Assembly (NCBI GenBank): GCA_016786885.1
Contig: JAEUVO010000086.1
Location: 26,278-90,277, forward strand
From: Chitinophagaceae bacterium
GTDB lineage: Bacteria; Bacteroidota; Bacteroidia; Chitinophagales; Chitinophagaceae
Direction: 5' to 3'
DNA length: 64,000 nucleotides
The position numbers were made by a program, and so were the translations under genes. Of this stretch, positions 45,857 through 57,883 are shown in pieces. The stretch's first letter is position 1. Every line of letters begins with the position of its first letter. The notes under the pieces were generated by a model. The model was not told where the DNA came from, ran no database searches, and was given only the letters and a program-made list of their open reading frames with translations.

Positions 45857-47464
45857 TTAATAACCCGGGTTCTGGGTTAGATTAGGATTAATAATCAATT
45901 GTTCATTAGGTACTGGGAACAGCAAACGCTCATTCCCACTAACTAAAGGTTTTAATTCTCTTGCAGCCAGAAACTTTCCAAAACGAATCATATCGTTTCT
46001 TCTCCATAATTCCCAGTAAAGTTCACGGCCTCTTTCATCTAATAATTTATCTAAAGTCAAACTTGGCAAAGGTCCTGCATTTCGACTTGGAAGAGTTCTG
46101 ATATAATCAACAATAGCTTGAGCAGTAGAACCATAAGGACCAGCTACAGTACCTGTAGCACCACGCAAAATGGCTTCTGCCTTCATCAATAAAACATCAG
46201 ATAAACGGAAAATAACAAAATCATTATCCCAGGGAAATTGATGTACCAGATCCGGTACATATTTCATAACACGAATACCTGTTATTTCCAGGTTATTACC
46301 TGTTTCTTTTAATGCAACGGCCTTTGTGAAAGAAAGAGGATTACCTTTTCTATCCAGCAGCGCAACACCACTTTGATTATATTGTTGGCCGAATAAAAAG
46401 CCAGCCCATAATCCGGTTACATTTGTTAAACCGGGATAATATCCAGGTTGTCCCGCAGCAGGAGGTCCTGGTGTTGCACCTGGGCCACCTCTTCTTTTAT
46501 CTGCAGCATCAAACTTATCATAGAAATCACCCAATGTTGCAAAACCGTTCCAACCACTTGGGTTCATATTATAGTGCAATCCCTGAAAATCCATGAACAT
46601 GGCACCATTTCCGCCTATACCCAGCCCATTATCATTTCTTTGAGTATAGATCAACTCGCTGCCAATAACATCATTATTAGGAGCGAAGTTGTCAAAGTAG
46701 TTTGGTGTAAATGTATATCCAGCCGGACTATTAATAATCTGATCTGCCAGAGTTACTACCTGGGTCATGTCTGCAGCAGCAAAAGTTGGAGCAGCCCTGT
46801 TTGCATATACCCCTTTGTTTAAATATATCTTCATCAAAAGAGCTCTTGCGGCATTTTTATTTGCAATACCCATACCAGACTCTGGTAAGTTTGGAATGGC
46901 AGCATTCAGCTCGGTTATTAAGAAATCAGCACATGCTGTTCCTTTTTTAACTTCAGGTAATTCATTAGTTAAATCACCTAGAGTTGTTGGACGGAAAGGA
47001 ACCTGATCCCAGCCGTCCAGTGCATACCACATAGCTAAAGATCTTAAAAATGTTGCCTCTGCTTTTTGCTGAGGTGTTGCAGAAGTTACATCCAGAACAG
47101 TTGTAGCAGCAAACTGAGACTGTGCCAGTTGGCGGTAAGTTGCTGTTAAATACGCATGTTCATCGCTCCATTTGTGATTGCTGTAAACTCGCCAGACTCC
47201 GTTATCATCCCAGTCTCCGCCTCTTGTTGGCCCTACAGACTCATCAGTTGTATGCTCAAATGATGCAAAAAGCCTTTCCTGGTTATTGTAGAGATTTTCA
47301 ATAGAACGATATGCGCCTCTCAATAAAGAAGTCGGGTTTACGACACCCCCGCTACCGCCTGATGGATCAAAAGCTGCTTCGCTCCTTAGTTTTTCATCCA
47401 GCTTTGTACAGGATGCAAGCATAACAAAGCAAGTAAAAATTAAGATTATTTTTGTGTATTTCAT
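45857..47464 (-). CDS. RagB/SusD family outer-membrane lipoprotein 2
   Basis: A roughly 535-residue SusD-type glycan-capturing lid. I chose the ATG at 47464 because it gives the lipoprotein signal peptide MKYTKIILIFTCFVMLASCTK (cysteine 19); the frame open to 47506 adds 14 unlikely residues that overlap susC2. The C-terminal LDERGRELYWELWRRNDMIRFGKF motif and the final NEQLIINPNLTQNPGY are SusD hallmarks. It is 31 bp downstream of susC2. The surrounding alpha-glucosidase, amylase and trehalase genes suggest an alpha-glucan or alpha-glucoside ligand, but this SusCD pair could serve a different sugar. Confidence 0.94.
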   Translation of the reverse strand: MKYTKIILIFTCFVMLASCTKLDEKLRSEAAFDPSGGSGGVVNPTSLLRGAYRSIENLYNNQERLFASFEHTTDESVGPTRGGDWDDNGVWRVYSNHKWSDEHAYLTATYRQLAQSQFAATTVLDVTSATPQQKAEATFLRSLAMWYALDGWDQVPFRPTTLGDLTNELPEVKKGTACADFLITELNAAIPNLPESGMGIANKNAARALLMKIYLNKGVYANRAAPTFAAADMTQVVTLADQIINSPAGYTFTPNYFDNFAPNNDVIGSELIYTQRNDNGLGIGGNGAMFMDFQGLHYNMNPSGWNGFATLGDFYDKFDAADKRRGGPGATPGPPAAGQPGYYPGLTNVTGLWAGFLFGQQYNQSGVALLDRKGNPLSFTKAVALKETGNNLEITGIRVMKYVPDLVHQFPWDNDFVIFRLSDVLLMKAEAILRGATGTVAGPYGSTAQAIVDYIRTLPSRNAGPLPSLTLDKLLDERGRELYWELWRRNDMIRFGKFLAARELKPLVSGNERLLFPVPNEQLIINPNLTQNPGY

Positions 47465-47495
47465 ATTGCTTAATTTATTCAATTTGCAAATCATT

Positions 47496-50474
47496 TTAGA
47501 ACCCAAAATTTATACTGAATATAAATCTTCTGGCTGTTGGATAAGGTATATATTCAATTCCATTAGAAGGGATACCGCCTATATTCTTATCAACGTTTAC
47601 TTCAGGATCAAAACCTGAAAAGTCAGTTAATATAAACAGATTCTGTCCGGTAAGAGAAATACTTGAGCTTCTTATAAATTTTACGAACTTACCCAAATTA
47701 TACGAAAGTGTGGCGTTTGCCAATTTCAGATAATTTCCTTTTTCCAGGTACCTGTCTGAAGTAGAAATCGGATTAGACAGATCTTCCTTTATTTCACTAT
47801 TTATTATAGTACTTACCACATTTCTTGTTCCAAGGTTAGTAATGGGAACAACAGAAGTAGCCGTATTGTTGTATATATAATGCCCGAATGCTCCATTCAT
47901 ATTTATACCTAAACTGAATTTCTTATACGAAAAGTCCGTACTGATACCCAATAACATATTCGGATTTGGATCTTCACCATAATATGACACATTACCATCT
48001 TCGGTATATATACTTTGTCCTGTTGTTTTATCTATCCCTTCAAAATGACGCAGGTAATAAACATTCAAAGGATAACCAGAAGCCAATTTCTGAACAAAGG
48101 CCCCAGTACTACCCTGACCTGATATTGCACCTGTGTTATACGAACCATTTAACCCATCAATCTGATTCTTCAACCAGGCAGCATTGATGCCAAAATTCCA
48201 GATCATATCCCCTTTATTAAGGATAGTAGAGTTTAATGTTACTTCTACTCCTTTATTATTAATAACTGCTGGATAATTCTTCCATTGTTTTGCACTTGAT
48301 GGAGGACCTGGTTGAGCAAAATCAACTTCAAATAATACATCATCAGTCTCTTTGTTAAAGTAATCGACAGAAAGATTAACACGATTATTAAGCAAAGCAA
48401 AATCTAAACCAGCATTAAAAGTAGTAGAGGTTTCCCATTTTAAATCCTTATTTGCAACATTCACCCTTTCTGTAGCTCCAATCCCAACTACTGCATATCT
48501 ATCCTGTGCTGCACCGGCAGGAAATTCCTGGTTACCGGTTTGTCCCCATCCAACTCTAAGCTTAAGATTCTGTACAACCCTTACGCTTTTCATGAAATTC
48601 TCATTACTGATATTCCAGCCAGCAGAAAACGATGGGAAATAGCCATACTTGTTGTTTTCACCAAATTTGGTTGAACCATCGGCCCTCATCGTCATGGTCA
48701 GCAAATATTTACTATTATAACTGAAAGCAGCCCTTCCAAAATAAGATTGTAATTCATTAGTAGGTGCTTCATAATTACTGATCGAACGGGAAGATTGTGA
48801 TGAAAATCCAAGCATATTATAATAAGGAACTCCAATATCATCAAAATCTTGGGCCGAAATTGAACTGCTCTTGAATTCAAATTTCATATACTCATACCCC
48901 AGGACTGCATTTAAACTCAGGGCAGAAGTAATGTTCTTATTATAGCTTAAAGTATGGGTAAACTGCTGTGTTCTCACCCGATTAGTGCCTACAGCAGCAA
49001 ATCCCCTGTCTTTATACCTGTCAATGTTCAACATCTGCCTTCCAACCATTGTTTTCCTGTTACCATCACTTTGATTGATGGAATAAAGAAAACGATATTC
49101 CAGGTCGCTGGTAAATTTGTAATAAGGAGACAAGCTTCCATAAATAGTTGAAGTGTTTACCCGATCATCATACATTTTCAAAAACCAAAGCGGGTTAATA
49201 GAGCTGGCGCCAAATTGTGGCTGAATCCAGTAGGTACCATCCGACTTTATTAAATCATGCGTTGGATTCCACATCAATGCCTGACCAATAAGGTTTCCTT
49301 CAAATCCTGCATCCCTGGTAATAGGCACTACATCTTCATTTACCTGCGCAGTGTTAATTGAAACATCTAATCCTAATTTTTTAGAATCAAGGAATTTGAA
49401 ATTACCCGTAAACCCAATTGTGTATTTAGTCAATCTCGATTCTTCAATAATTCCATTTTCCCCTAAAGCACTTGCAGAAAATCTGTATCTCGCATTCTGA
49501 TTCCCACCACTTAATGACAAGTTTAGGTTGTGTGTAACCCCTGTTCTTAATATTTCATCCATTGCATTAACATTGGAACCATAATTACCGCCTGTCAATC
49601 CATATTTTGTTAATGCTGCACGGTATTCATCACCATTTAATACATCTAACTGCTTCAAAATACTGGCCGAACCAATGGAATATCCAACATCTATTTGAGG
49701 ATCACCACCTGATCCTTTTTTGGTTGTAATAAGGATAACACCATTTGCTCCCCTTGATCCGTAAATAGCAGCAGCAGATGCATCTTTTAATACATCGATG
49801 CTGGCAATATCTGCCGGGTTAATAAATGCAAGCGGGTTACCACCGGGGCTGTCGCCAATATTAGGAAGCCCGATACCAGGACGACCAGAACCACCTTCTA
49901 AAGGCACCCCGTCTACAACAAACAAAGGACCATTACCGGCTCTGACAGAACTGGCTCCCCTGATACGAATCGTAGCAGCACCGCCCGGCTGACCGCTGTT
50001 ATTAGTAACCTGCAAACCAGCAACCTTACCCTGAATCAATTGATCAGGAGAAGTTACGACCCCTTTATTAAAGTCTTTGGCCTTTACTGATTGTACAGCT
50101 CCGGTAAGATCCTTCTTCCTGGCAGTACCATAACCGGTAACTATCACCTCGTTCAGGTTAGATCCCGCTGTAGCTACAAAGGAAACCTCAACAGAGGATC
50201 TTCCATCAATAGAAACCTCCTGGGTTTCATAACCTACTGAGGAAATAACGAGGATGGTTACATTGGGTCCGACATTAATACTAAATGACCCGTCAGCACG
50301 GGTAGATGTTCCTGTTCTTGTGCCCTTAGGCTGAACAGAGGCTCCCACAACCGGTGAGCCATCTTTTGAATCAGTCACTTTACCTGTAATGGTCTTGTCC
50401 TGCGCAGCAGCAACCTGCACGGAAATCGCAAGTACGAAGCAAAGGATAGCAGAAAGCAGAGTTTTTGCAGACAT
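47496..50474 (-). CDS. SusC/RagA TonB-linked outer-membrane transporter 2
   Basis: A 992-residue TonB-dependent barrel, paralogous to the one at 12367. It has a signal peptide (ending VAAAQDK), a carboxypeptidase-regulatory-like domain (ITGKVTDSKDGSPVVGASV), a TonB-interacting stretch (EVIVTGYGTARKKDLTGAV), a plug (LIQGKVAGLQV, TIRIRGASSV, DASAAAIYGSRGANGVILI) and a C-terminal barrel ending FIFSINFGF. I chose the ATG at 50474 over the TTG at 50480, because the signal peptide starts MSAKTLLSA and the start context GATTGCTTATG is shared with the other susC. A LacI-type site touches this start. It forms a two-gene unit with susD2, ended by a terminator. Confidence 0.95.
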   Translation of the reverse strand: MSAKTLLSAILCFVLAISVQVAAAQDKTITGKVTDSKDGSPVVGASVQPKGTRTGTSTRADGSFSINVGPNVTILVISSVGYETQEVSIDGRSSVEVSFVATAGSNLNEVIVTGYGTARKKDLTGAVQSVKAKDFNKGVVTSPDQLIQGKVAGLQVTNNSGQPGGAATIRIRGASSVRAGNGPLFVVDGVPLEGGSGRPGIGLPNIGDSPGGNPLAFINPADIASIDVLKDASAAAIYGSRGANGVILITTKKGSGGDPQIDVGYSIGSASILKQLDVLNGDEYRAALTKYGLTGGNYGSNVNAMDEILRTGVTHNLNLSLSGGNQNARYRFSASALGENGIIEESRLTKYTIGFTGNFKFLDSKKLGLDVSINTAQVNEDVVPITRDAGFEGNLIGQALMWNPTHDLIKSDGTYWIQPQFGASSINPLWFLKMYDDRVNTSTIYGSLSPYYKFTSDLEYRFLYSINQSDGNRKTMVGRQMLNIDRYKDRGFAAVGTNRVRTQQFTHTLSYNKNITSALSLNAVLGYEYMKFEFKSSSISAQDFDDIGVPYYNMLGFSSQSSRSISNYEAPTNELQSYFGRAAFSYNSKYLLTMTMRADGSTKFGENNKYGYFPSFSAGWNISNENFMKSVRVVQNLKLRVGWGQTGNQEFPAGAAQDRYAVVGIGATERVNVANKDLKWETSTTFNAGLDFALLNNRVNLSVDYFNKETDDVLFEVDFAQPGPPSSAKQWKNYPAVINNKGVEVTLNSTILNKGDMIWNFGINAAWLKNQIDGLNGSYNTGAISGQGSTGAFVQKLASGYPLNVYYLRHFEGIDKTTGQSIYTEDGNVSYYGEDPNPNMLLGISTDFSYKKFSLGINMNGAFGHYIYNNTATSVVPITNLGTRNVVSTIINSEIKEDLSNPISTSDRYLEKGNYLKLANATLSYNLGKFVKFIRSSSISLTGQNLFILTDFSGFDPEVNVDKNIGGIPSNGIEYIPYPTARRFIFSINFGF

Positions 50475-50476
50475 AA

Positions 50477-50486
50477 GCAATCGTTT
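50477..50486. promoter_or_regulatory. LacI-type operator half-site at susC2 start
   Basis: GCAATCGTTT sits two bases beyond the susC2 start codon, in exactly the same register as GCAATCGTTTG at the 37906 transporter and GCAATCATT at the galactan susC. The second half-site is poor (TTTT instead of TTGC). Confidence 0.4.
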
Positions 50487-50761
50487 TTTTAAATTATAAT
50501 CGATGTGTTAATCCAGTTTTATACAGTGCTCTTCTCAGAACACTAATGCCTATCGGTGGGACAAGGTCTTTGTTTCGGCTGGCCTGTAGTGGCATGCCTT
50601 GTTTTTTAATATCTAATACAGGCACTCTCACCGTTCTGTTCGCTGCACTGTAATAGAAAACAAAGCAAAATCACTAAAGACAGAATAAATTTATAGTTAA
50701 TTATGTGTACTAAAAACACTTGTTGGACTTTTTCCCCTGGCCTGCAAGACCGAAAACATTT

Positions 50762-50800
50762 CCGCAAATGTTTGCGGTGGATAAATTAGTTATAGTTTTA
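50762..50800 (+). promoter_or_regulatory. operator and promoter of lacI-family gene 2
   Basis: A palindrome CCGCAAATGTTTGCGG (50762-50777) has perfect 7-base arms and a LacI-family core. Its TTTG (50771-50774) can serve as the -33 element of a Bacteroidota promoter, with TAGTTTTA (50793-50800) as the -7 element and an 18-bp spacer. A repressor bound here would block its own promoter; the start codon is 17 bp further on. It could also act on susC2, which diverges. Confidence 0.6.
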
Positions 50801-50817
50801 ATCCGTTATTTTGAGTT

Positions 50818-51813
50818 ATGGGAACCCAAGCCACTTTAAAAAAGATTTCCGTTCAACTTAACCTCAGTATTTCTACTGTCTCAAGGGCTTTAAAGAATCA
50901 CCCCGACATTTCTGAAAATACAAAGAGAAAAGTAAAAGAACTGGCCTTATTAATGGAATATGAGCCGAATGCTTATGCAGTTAACCTTCGCACAAACAAA
51001 AGCAAAGTATTTGGATTGATAGTTCCTGCTATCTCCAACTTATTTTACGATTCCTTTATTGCCGCTGTCGAGGAAGATGCCCGTAAAAACGGCTATTCAT
51101 TGATTATTCTGCAATCAGCTGACGATCCTTTACAGGAATCTGAAAATTTAAAAATTTGTAAACTGAGCCGGGTGGATGGGGTTTTTATATCCCTTGTACC
51201 CGATAGTCACTCCGACCAGCTCTATACAAAGTTCCAGGAAAGTGGTATCCCCGTAATTTTTTTCGACAAGGTACCGGGAAACAAACTATTTGATACTATC
51301 TGTATGGCAGATGATGAAGCAGCTACGATAGCCGCCAATACAATTATTAAGTATAAGAAGAAAAAAGTAATGGCTTTGTTCGGCAATCCTGAACTGTCAA
51401 TTACTAAGAAAAGAAGAGATGCGTTCCTGAAAGTCTTCAAAAAAGAGAAAGCAACTATAAAAGTTGATATCCACTATTGCCTCAGCAGCAGTGCAGCACA
51501 AAAAGTAGTAACGGAGGCTATCAGTAAAAAGTCAAGGCCAGAACATATTTTCTGTATGAGTGATGAACTGTTGATTGGTGCAATGAAAAGCATTAATCAG
51601 TCAGCATTGTCTATTCCTGCTGACATATCAGTGCTTGCGATCAGCAATGGTTTTATCCCGGGACTTTTTAAGCCTGAAATAACCTATATCGAGACAAATG
51701 GCTATGAACTGGGTAAGCTGGCAATAAAGCGTATGCTTGAAAACATGGAAAATAAAACACCGGTTAAGTCAATCATTTTGCCTGCCCGGTATGTGCAGGG
51801 AGGATCTTTATAA
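50818..51813 (+). CDS. LacI-family transcriptional regulator 2
   Basis: A 331-residue regulator with an N-terminal LacI DNA-binding domain (TLKKISVQLNLSISTVSRAL, NHPDISENTKRKVKELA) and a sugar-sensing domain (FGLIVPAISNLFYDSFIAAV onwards) that ends NMENKTPVKSIILPARYVQGGSL. It is closely related to regulator 1 at 26481, including the STVSRALK recognition helix, so the two probably bind similar operators. It diverges from susC2 and has an autoregulatory-looking operator (50762-50777). Predicted effector: an alpha-glucoside or phosphorylated sugar; unproven. It converges with the Nudix regulator 14 bp away. Confidence 0.95.
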   Translation: MGTQATLKKISVQLNLSISTVSRALKNHPDISENTKRKVKELALLMEYEPNAYAVNLRTNKSKVFGLIVPAISNLFYDSFIAAVEEDARKNGYSLIILQSADDPLQESENLKICKLSRVDGVFISLVPDSHSDQLYTKFQESGIPVIFFDKVPGNKLFDTICMADDEAATIAANTIIKYKKKKVMALFGNPELSITKKRRDAFLKVFKKEKATIKVDIHYCLSSSAAQKVVTEAISKKSRPEHIFCMSDELLIGAMKSINQSALSIPADISVLAISNGFIPGLFKPEITYIETNGYELGKLAIKRMLENMENKTPVKSIILPARYVQGGSL

Positions 51814-51827
51814 AAATCACTCTTTGA

Positions 51828-52556
51828 TCAGTGAAGTGCCAGAACTTTTGTACCAGATCCTTTTGTTTTATACTGCTTTTTAAGTGTATATAATCTTCCT
51901 GGCCGGTGAGGCACATTATTTTCCATTTCATCTATATCTACCAACCAGTCCTTGATAGATATTTTTTTCCTGAAATTTCTACGATCAAGTTCCACTCCCA
52001 GGATAGCTTCATACAATTCCTGCAATTCCCGGAGTGAAAATTTTTCAGGCAGCAGATTAAATATTACCGGATGCTCCATTACCTGTTCCCGAAGCCTGCC
52101 AAGGCAGGTATCAAGAATCAGTTTATGGTCAAACGCAAGCTTTCTTATCTCTGTAACAGGATGCCAGTGCAGTTCATTATGGCTTAATTGAAGCTTGTGG
52201 TTTCTGATATCGATCAGTGAATAATAAGCAATCGTTATTACCCGGCCTGAAGGGTGTCTTTTTAGTCCACCAAATGTGTGCACCTGCTCAAGATAGACAT
52301 CATCAAGGCCGGTTCTTTCTTTTAATATCCGGTAAGAAGCAGTCTCAAGGTCCTCGTCTGGTTTTATAAAATCGCCAAGCAGGGAATATAATCCTGAGAA
52401 TTCCTGCATATCAGATTTAATCAACAATACTTTTAACTCTTTTTCATCATATCCCAAAATAACACAGTCAACCGTGATACCTATATTGAAATAATCAAGG
52501 TGACTTATTTTCTCAATCTCCGCCGTCTTCAGTTGTTGTAAGGCTTTTTCCGTCAT
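51828..52556 (-). CDS. Nudix-domain transcriptional regulator (NrtR/AraR-like) with degenerate Nudix box
   Basis: A 242-residue protein with an N-terminal Nudix-fold domain (ITVDCVILGYDEKELKVLLI; box region GDFIKPDEDLETASYRILKE) and a C-terminal winged helix (KFSLRELQELYEAILGVELD, RRNFRKKI). In the Nudix box the catalytic REUxEE is RILKER, so hydrolase activity is probably lost and the domain senses a ligand. Regulators of this build control NAD genes (NrtR) or arabinose and other sugar genes (AraR-like) in Bacteroidota. Its place beside a LacI gene and a secreted amylase, 17 bp downstream of the amylase stop in a tail-to-head order, suggests sugar control. Confidence 0.82.
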   Translation of the reverse strand: MTEKALQQLKTAEIEKISHLDYFNIGITVDCVILGYDEKELKVLLIKSDMQEFSGLYSLLGDFIKPDEDLETASYRILKERTGLDDVYLEQVHTFGGLKRHPSGRVITIAYYSLIDIRNHKLQLSHNELHWHPVTEIRKLAFDHKLILDTCLGRLREQVMEHPVIFNLLPEKFSLRELQELYEAILGVELDRRNFRKKISIKDWLVDIDEMENNVPHRPGRLYTLKKQYKTKGSGTKVLALH

Positions 52557-52573
52557 TGTAATGGCATTTGAAA

Positions 52574-55486
52574 TTATTGGATAACCAATTTTATCTGTGT
52601 TGTTTTATTGGCAGCTTGTATGCTCAACAAATAAATTCCGGCGGGCAAATTATTGATTTTATCGTTTAGTGGTATGCGATGCTTCCCTTTTGTATACATT
52701 TCTGCCGTAATAACCTGTATTTTTTGACCGGCTCCATTAAATAAATCAACATATACCTTACCCGTTTGCGGTACATCTATCTCCAATACTGATGTCGCTG
52801 CAGCGGGGTTAGGAAATACCTTTGCAGAAAGCTGATTATTGGAACTATTAGTGCCCCCGGTAGAAGTAACCACAGCATTGGTCAGGTTTCTGTTCAGGTA
52901 CACATGAAATTCACCTGGCTGCAAGGTCATATTTTGTGCTGACCCGGTTGCAGTGAATGTATTTCCATTCAGGTAATCATACCAGGTACCACCGGCCGGG
53001 AAAGTGAAATTGCCTGATTGTGCATTCACATCAAAATTACCCACTACGCATAACATAGATGAGTCGGTGGCACTCCGAATGGTCAGTGTTTTAAAAGCTC
53101 CACTTAGGCTCCGGGTCAGATTTATATTATTCGCAATAAATACATCTTTATACCATGGGTGAAACCGCAGTTTATTCAAACTGGAAAAGATATCATACAG
53201 ACGTTTGCGCTGCACAACAGTAAGATAATCCCAGCGGATTGGTTTATTACTTAGGCGGCAATCATTACTGATAGTCCCATCTGTACAACGATTGATCGAG
53301 AAATCATATCCGAGTTCTCCAAACTGCCAGATCATTTTAGGGCCGGGTGCAGATAAAAAGAAACCTGCACAAAGCTCAATACGTTTTAATGCTGTATTAA
53401 GATCTCTTACATTATGCGAAGCATTTGTGCTATTGCCAAATTGCAGGTTCTTATACATCAGCCTTTCTTCATCATGGCTTTCCATATAACTAACCAGGTG
53501 AGGATTGGCCCAGCCCCTGGCTGTATGCAGGTAAGAATCAAAGTTGGAGTTTGCCACCCATCCCATCGATGCTTCTGAGAAATTATAATTGACATTGCCC
53601 CAAAGGAGCATGCCATAGTTTGAAAGCTCGATTTCTTCTGAATTAGCCGCAAAATGTTCCAGGATTACATAACTGCCGGGTGCTTTTAACTGGCAGGTAT
53701 CGTAATATCTCTTCCAGATCGCCACCCTGTCTGCATGATATTCTGATATACATGCTTCGTTTGAGGTGCTTCCCCCGCATTGTGTATTCTGTGTAAATCC
53801 TTTTGACAGGTCAAAACGAAATCCGTCGATCTTGTATTCCTGCAACCAATACTCTATTACCCGGCTTGAGAAATAGCGGGTAGCCAAACTTTCATGATTA
53901 AAATCGTTGAAAACATTGTAAGGGTGCGTTGCAGATACATTCAGCCATGGATTGTTTGCCGCCGGCTGATTGGTACTGCTGTTCCAGTATAATGCCGCCA
54001 GTGGATTAGCTCCTGTTGTATGATTCAATGCTATATCCATGATCACAGATATTCCTCTTCTATGACAGCTATCGATAAATTCTTTCAGGGAATTTTTAGG
54101 ACCATAGTATTTATCAGGCGCCAGGAAATAAGAAGGATTGTAGCCCCAGCTTTCATTACCATCAAACTCATTAAAAGGCATTATTTCAATAGCATTGATA
54201 CCCATCTTCTGAAAATAGTTCAGTGTATCCCGTATAGTCTTCCAGTCATGTGCTTCAATAAAGTCTCGTACCAGCATTTCATAAATAACAAGATTTCTTT
54301 TATCAGGCCTTGGGAAGTTGGTAATGGTCCAGTTATATGCCGGTGCATTAGTTTGCAGGATACTTACGTTTCCAGTAGTAAAACCTGTTGGATAAGCTCT
54401 CAATCCGGGGTAGGTACTGGCTGTTATAAATTGGTCATTATCTCGATCTAGTATCTTCTCTGCATAAGGCTCACCAACTTTTAATGTTCCGTCTACCAGG
54501 TATTGAAAGGCATACTCTGTACCCGGTGTTAACCCACTGATGCGAAGCCACCAATAATTACCATCAGGAGTTTTGTTCATTACATAATTGGTTTGTTCTG
54601 ACCAATTACTTCCCGGAAACTCTCCAATAACAGAAACCCGGTTTTTACCCGGTGCATACAGCACAAGGACGGCTGAAGTATTTCCTGCTTCATAATTGAT
54701 ACCATCTCTTACACCCGGTGGTAATGGTAATATTGTTGGCGCACTTGACACAAAAAACTGGAAGCTTTCTGATTTTGTAGTTGCTCCATCTATAGCATCT
54801 ACCCTGACCGTTTGGTTACCTGTTGTAGTTAATGCAGGATTTGCAGAGATCGTTGTTACGCCGCTGGCAGTTTGAATCTCTGTTCCGTTCAGAAACAACT
54901 TCATCGTAGAAGTTTTATTGGCTACAGCTGTAAGTTGAATATTATCTCCCACCTGTTTAGTTATAGGTTCAGGTATGCGGTTATATGTTGGCTGGAACAA
55001 TGGTGCAGTAAACCGGGTTGCTATAGTGTTGTCATATATTGGTATGAACATATCGCTTGCATCCGCATTACGCTGAACAACAGTGCCGGCACCATTGCGA
55101 AACAGGATCGCAATTTTTTGGATGACTTCACCGGAGGGTACTCCGGCAGGTGCATTGAAAAAGGCTCTGATATTAGTAACAGTAAAGCTCCATTTATTAC
55201 CTCCCAGTGAGGTTGCCTGTGCTGCTGCTGTTGTGGTAGCCCATGTAAACTTGGAATATCGCCAGTCTGTTGTACTGGTACTCGCACTTGTTATTAACCC
55301 GATATGTACGTACACATCACCAGGAGTTGCATAGTTAAATAATCCCTGGTTGCCTTTTGAAGCATCCATGGTAATGGTAATATTATCATTATCCTTTGCG
55401 AAATCAGGTGTCCAGGTTAGTAATTGTGCTCCTGCTGTAAATGCTGTAGATGCAATGCTGAAAAGCAGTGTAAAGATTCTTATCAT
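52574..55486 (-). CDS. T9SS-secreted GH13 alpha-amylase/pullulanase-like enzyme
   Basis: A 970-residue secreted enzyme for alpha-glucans such as starch. After the signal peptide come N-terminal beta-sandwich modules, an Ig-like domain (PEPITKQVGDNIQLTAVAN), a CBM48-like E-set domain (about residues 265-370, VLVLYAPGKNRVSVIGEF), then the GH13 barrel. The catalytic residues are D559 (GFRFDLSKG), E610 (VILEHFA) and D672 (ESHDEERLM). The last 80 residues are a type IX secretion sorting domain (VFPNPAAATSVLEIDVP to IQAANKTTQIKLVIQ). The protein therefore leaves the cell or stays surface-bound by a route different from the Sus lipoproteins. A GCAAGCTCGTTT sequence near the start resembles the LacI-type sites weakly. 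Confidence 0.93.
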   Translation of the reverse strand: MIRIFTLLFSIASTAFTAGAQLLTWTPDFAKDNDNITITMDASKGNQGLFNYATPGDVYVHIGLITSASTSTTDWRYSKFTWATTTAAAQATSLGGNKWSFTVTNIRAFFNAPAGVPSGEVIQKIAILFRNGAGTVVQRNADASDMFIPIYDNTIATRFTAPLFQPTYNRIPEPITKQVGDNIQLTAVANKTSTMKLFLNGTEIQTASGVTTISANPALTTTGNQTVRVDAIDGATTKSESFQFFVSSAPTILPLPPGVRDGINYEAGNTSAVLVLYAPGKNRVSVIGEFPGSNWSEQTNYVMNKTPDGNYWWLRISGLTPGTEYAFQYLVDGTLKVGEPYAEKILDRDNDQFITASTYPGLRAYPTGFTTGNVSILQTNAPAYNWTITNFPRPDKRNLVIYEMLVRDFIEAHDWKTIRDTLNYFQKMGINAIEIMPFNEFDGNESWGYNPSYFLAPDKYYGPKNSLKEFIDSCHRRGISVIMDIALNHTTGANPLAALYWNSSTNQPAANNPWLNVSATHPYNVFNDFNHESLATRYFSSRVIEYWLQEYKIDGFRFDLSKGFTQNTQCGGSTSNEACISEYHADRVAIWKRYYDTCQLKAPGSYVILEHFAANSEEIELSNYGMLLWGNVNYNFSEASMGWVANSNFDSYLHTARGWANPHLVSYMESHDEERLMYKNLQFGNSTNASHNVRDLNTALKRIELCAGFFLSAPGPKMIWQFGELGYDFSINRCTDGTISNDCRLSNKPIRWDYLTVVQRKRLYDIFSSLNKLRFHPWYKDVFIANNINLTRSLSGAFKTLTIRSATDSSMLCVVGNFDVNAQSGNFTFPAGGTWYDYLNGNTFTATGSAQNMTLQPGEFHVYLNRNLTNAVVTSTGGTNSSNNQLSAKVFPNPAAATSVLEIDVPQTGKVYVDLFNGAGQKIQVITAEMYTKGKHRIPLNDKINNLPAGIYLLSIQAANKTTQIKLVIQ

Positions 55487-55627
55487 AGCAAGCTCGTTTT
55501 TGCAACTTTAAAATCAGATCAAACAAGGGAGAAATAACATCTTGTTTAAAAAACCGTCTTCGAAGATAATAAATATGTACTTACGACACATTAATTTTTG
55601 AAGATACACTTGTGCCGGGTAGCGTAA

Positions 55628-57772
<2,145 letters not shown>

Positions 57773-57883
57773 TATTGCCCTTGCCGTTAATTAGTTTAAC
57801 TTAGTAACAATACAAACTGCTCTGATAACCTCCACGTACCAACGTTATTAACTGCAACCTGTCCCTGGCTAAAATTTAATGTT

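Larger units (their letters stand above)
50475..50817. other. 343-bp divergent intergenic region between susC2 and lacI-family gene 2
   Basis: A long shared control region. It holds a LacI-type half-site at the susC2 start (50477-50486), an imperfect hairpin (AGTGCTCT, TCTC loop, AGAACACT; 50525-50544), a GGCATGCC palindrome (50591-50598), and the operator and promoter for the regulator at 50762-50800. The susC2 promoter itself is not obvious; I find no clear TAnnTTTG on the minus strand. The length leaves room for a long 5' leader with regulatory structure. Confidence 0.5.

Noticed and set aside
50525..50544. AGTGCTCT/AGAACACT hairpin upstream of susC2 as a riboswitch or small RNA
   Set aside because: A single short imperfect stem; no known aptamer elements were recognised. 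Recorded only as part of the intergenic description.
55487..55508. GCAAGCTCGTTTTTGC upstream of the secreted amylase as a LacI operator
   Set aside because: The half-sites are broken by two extra bases; too weak to list as a site, though its position near the start resembles the others.
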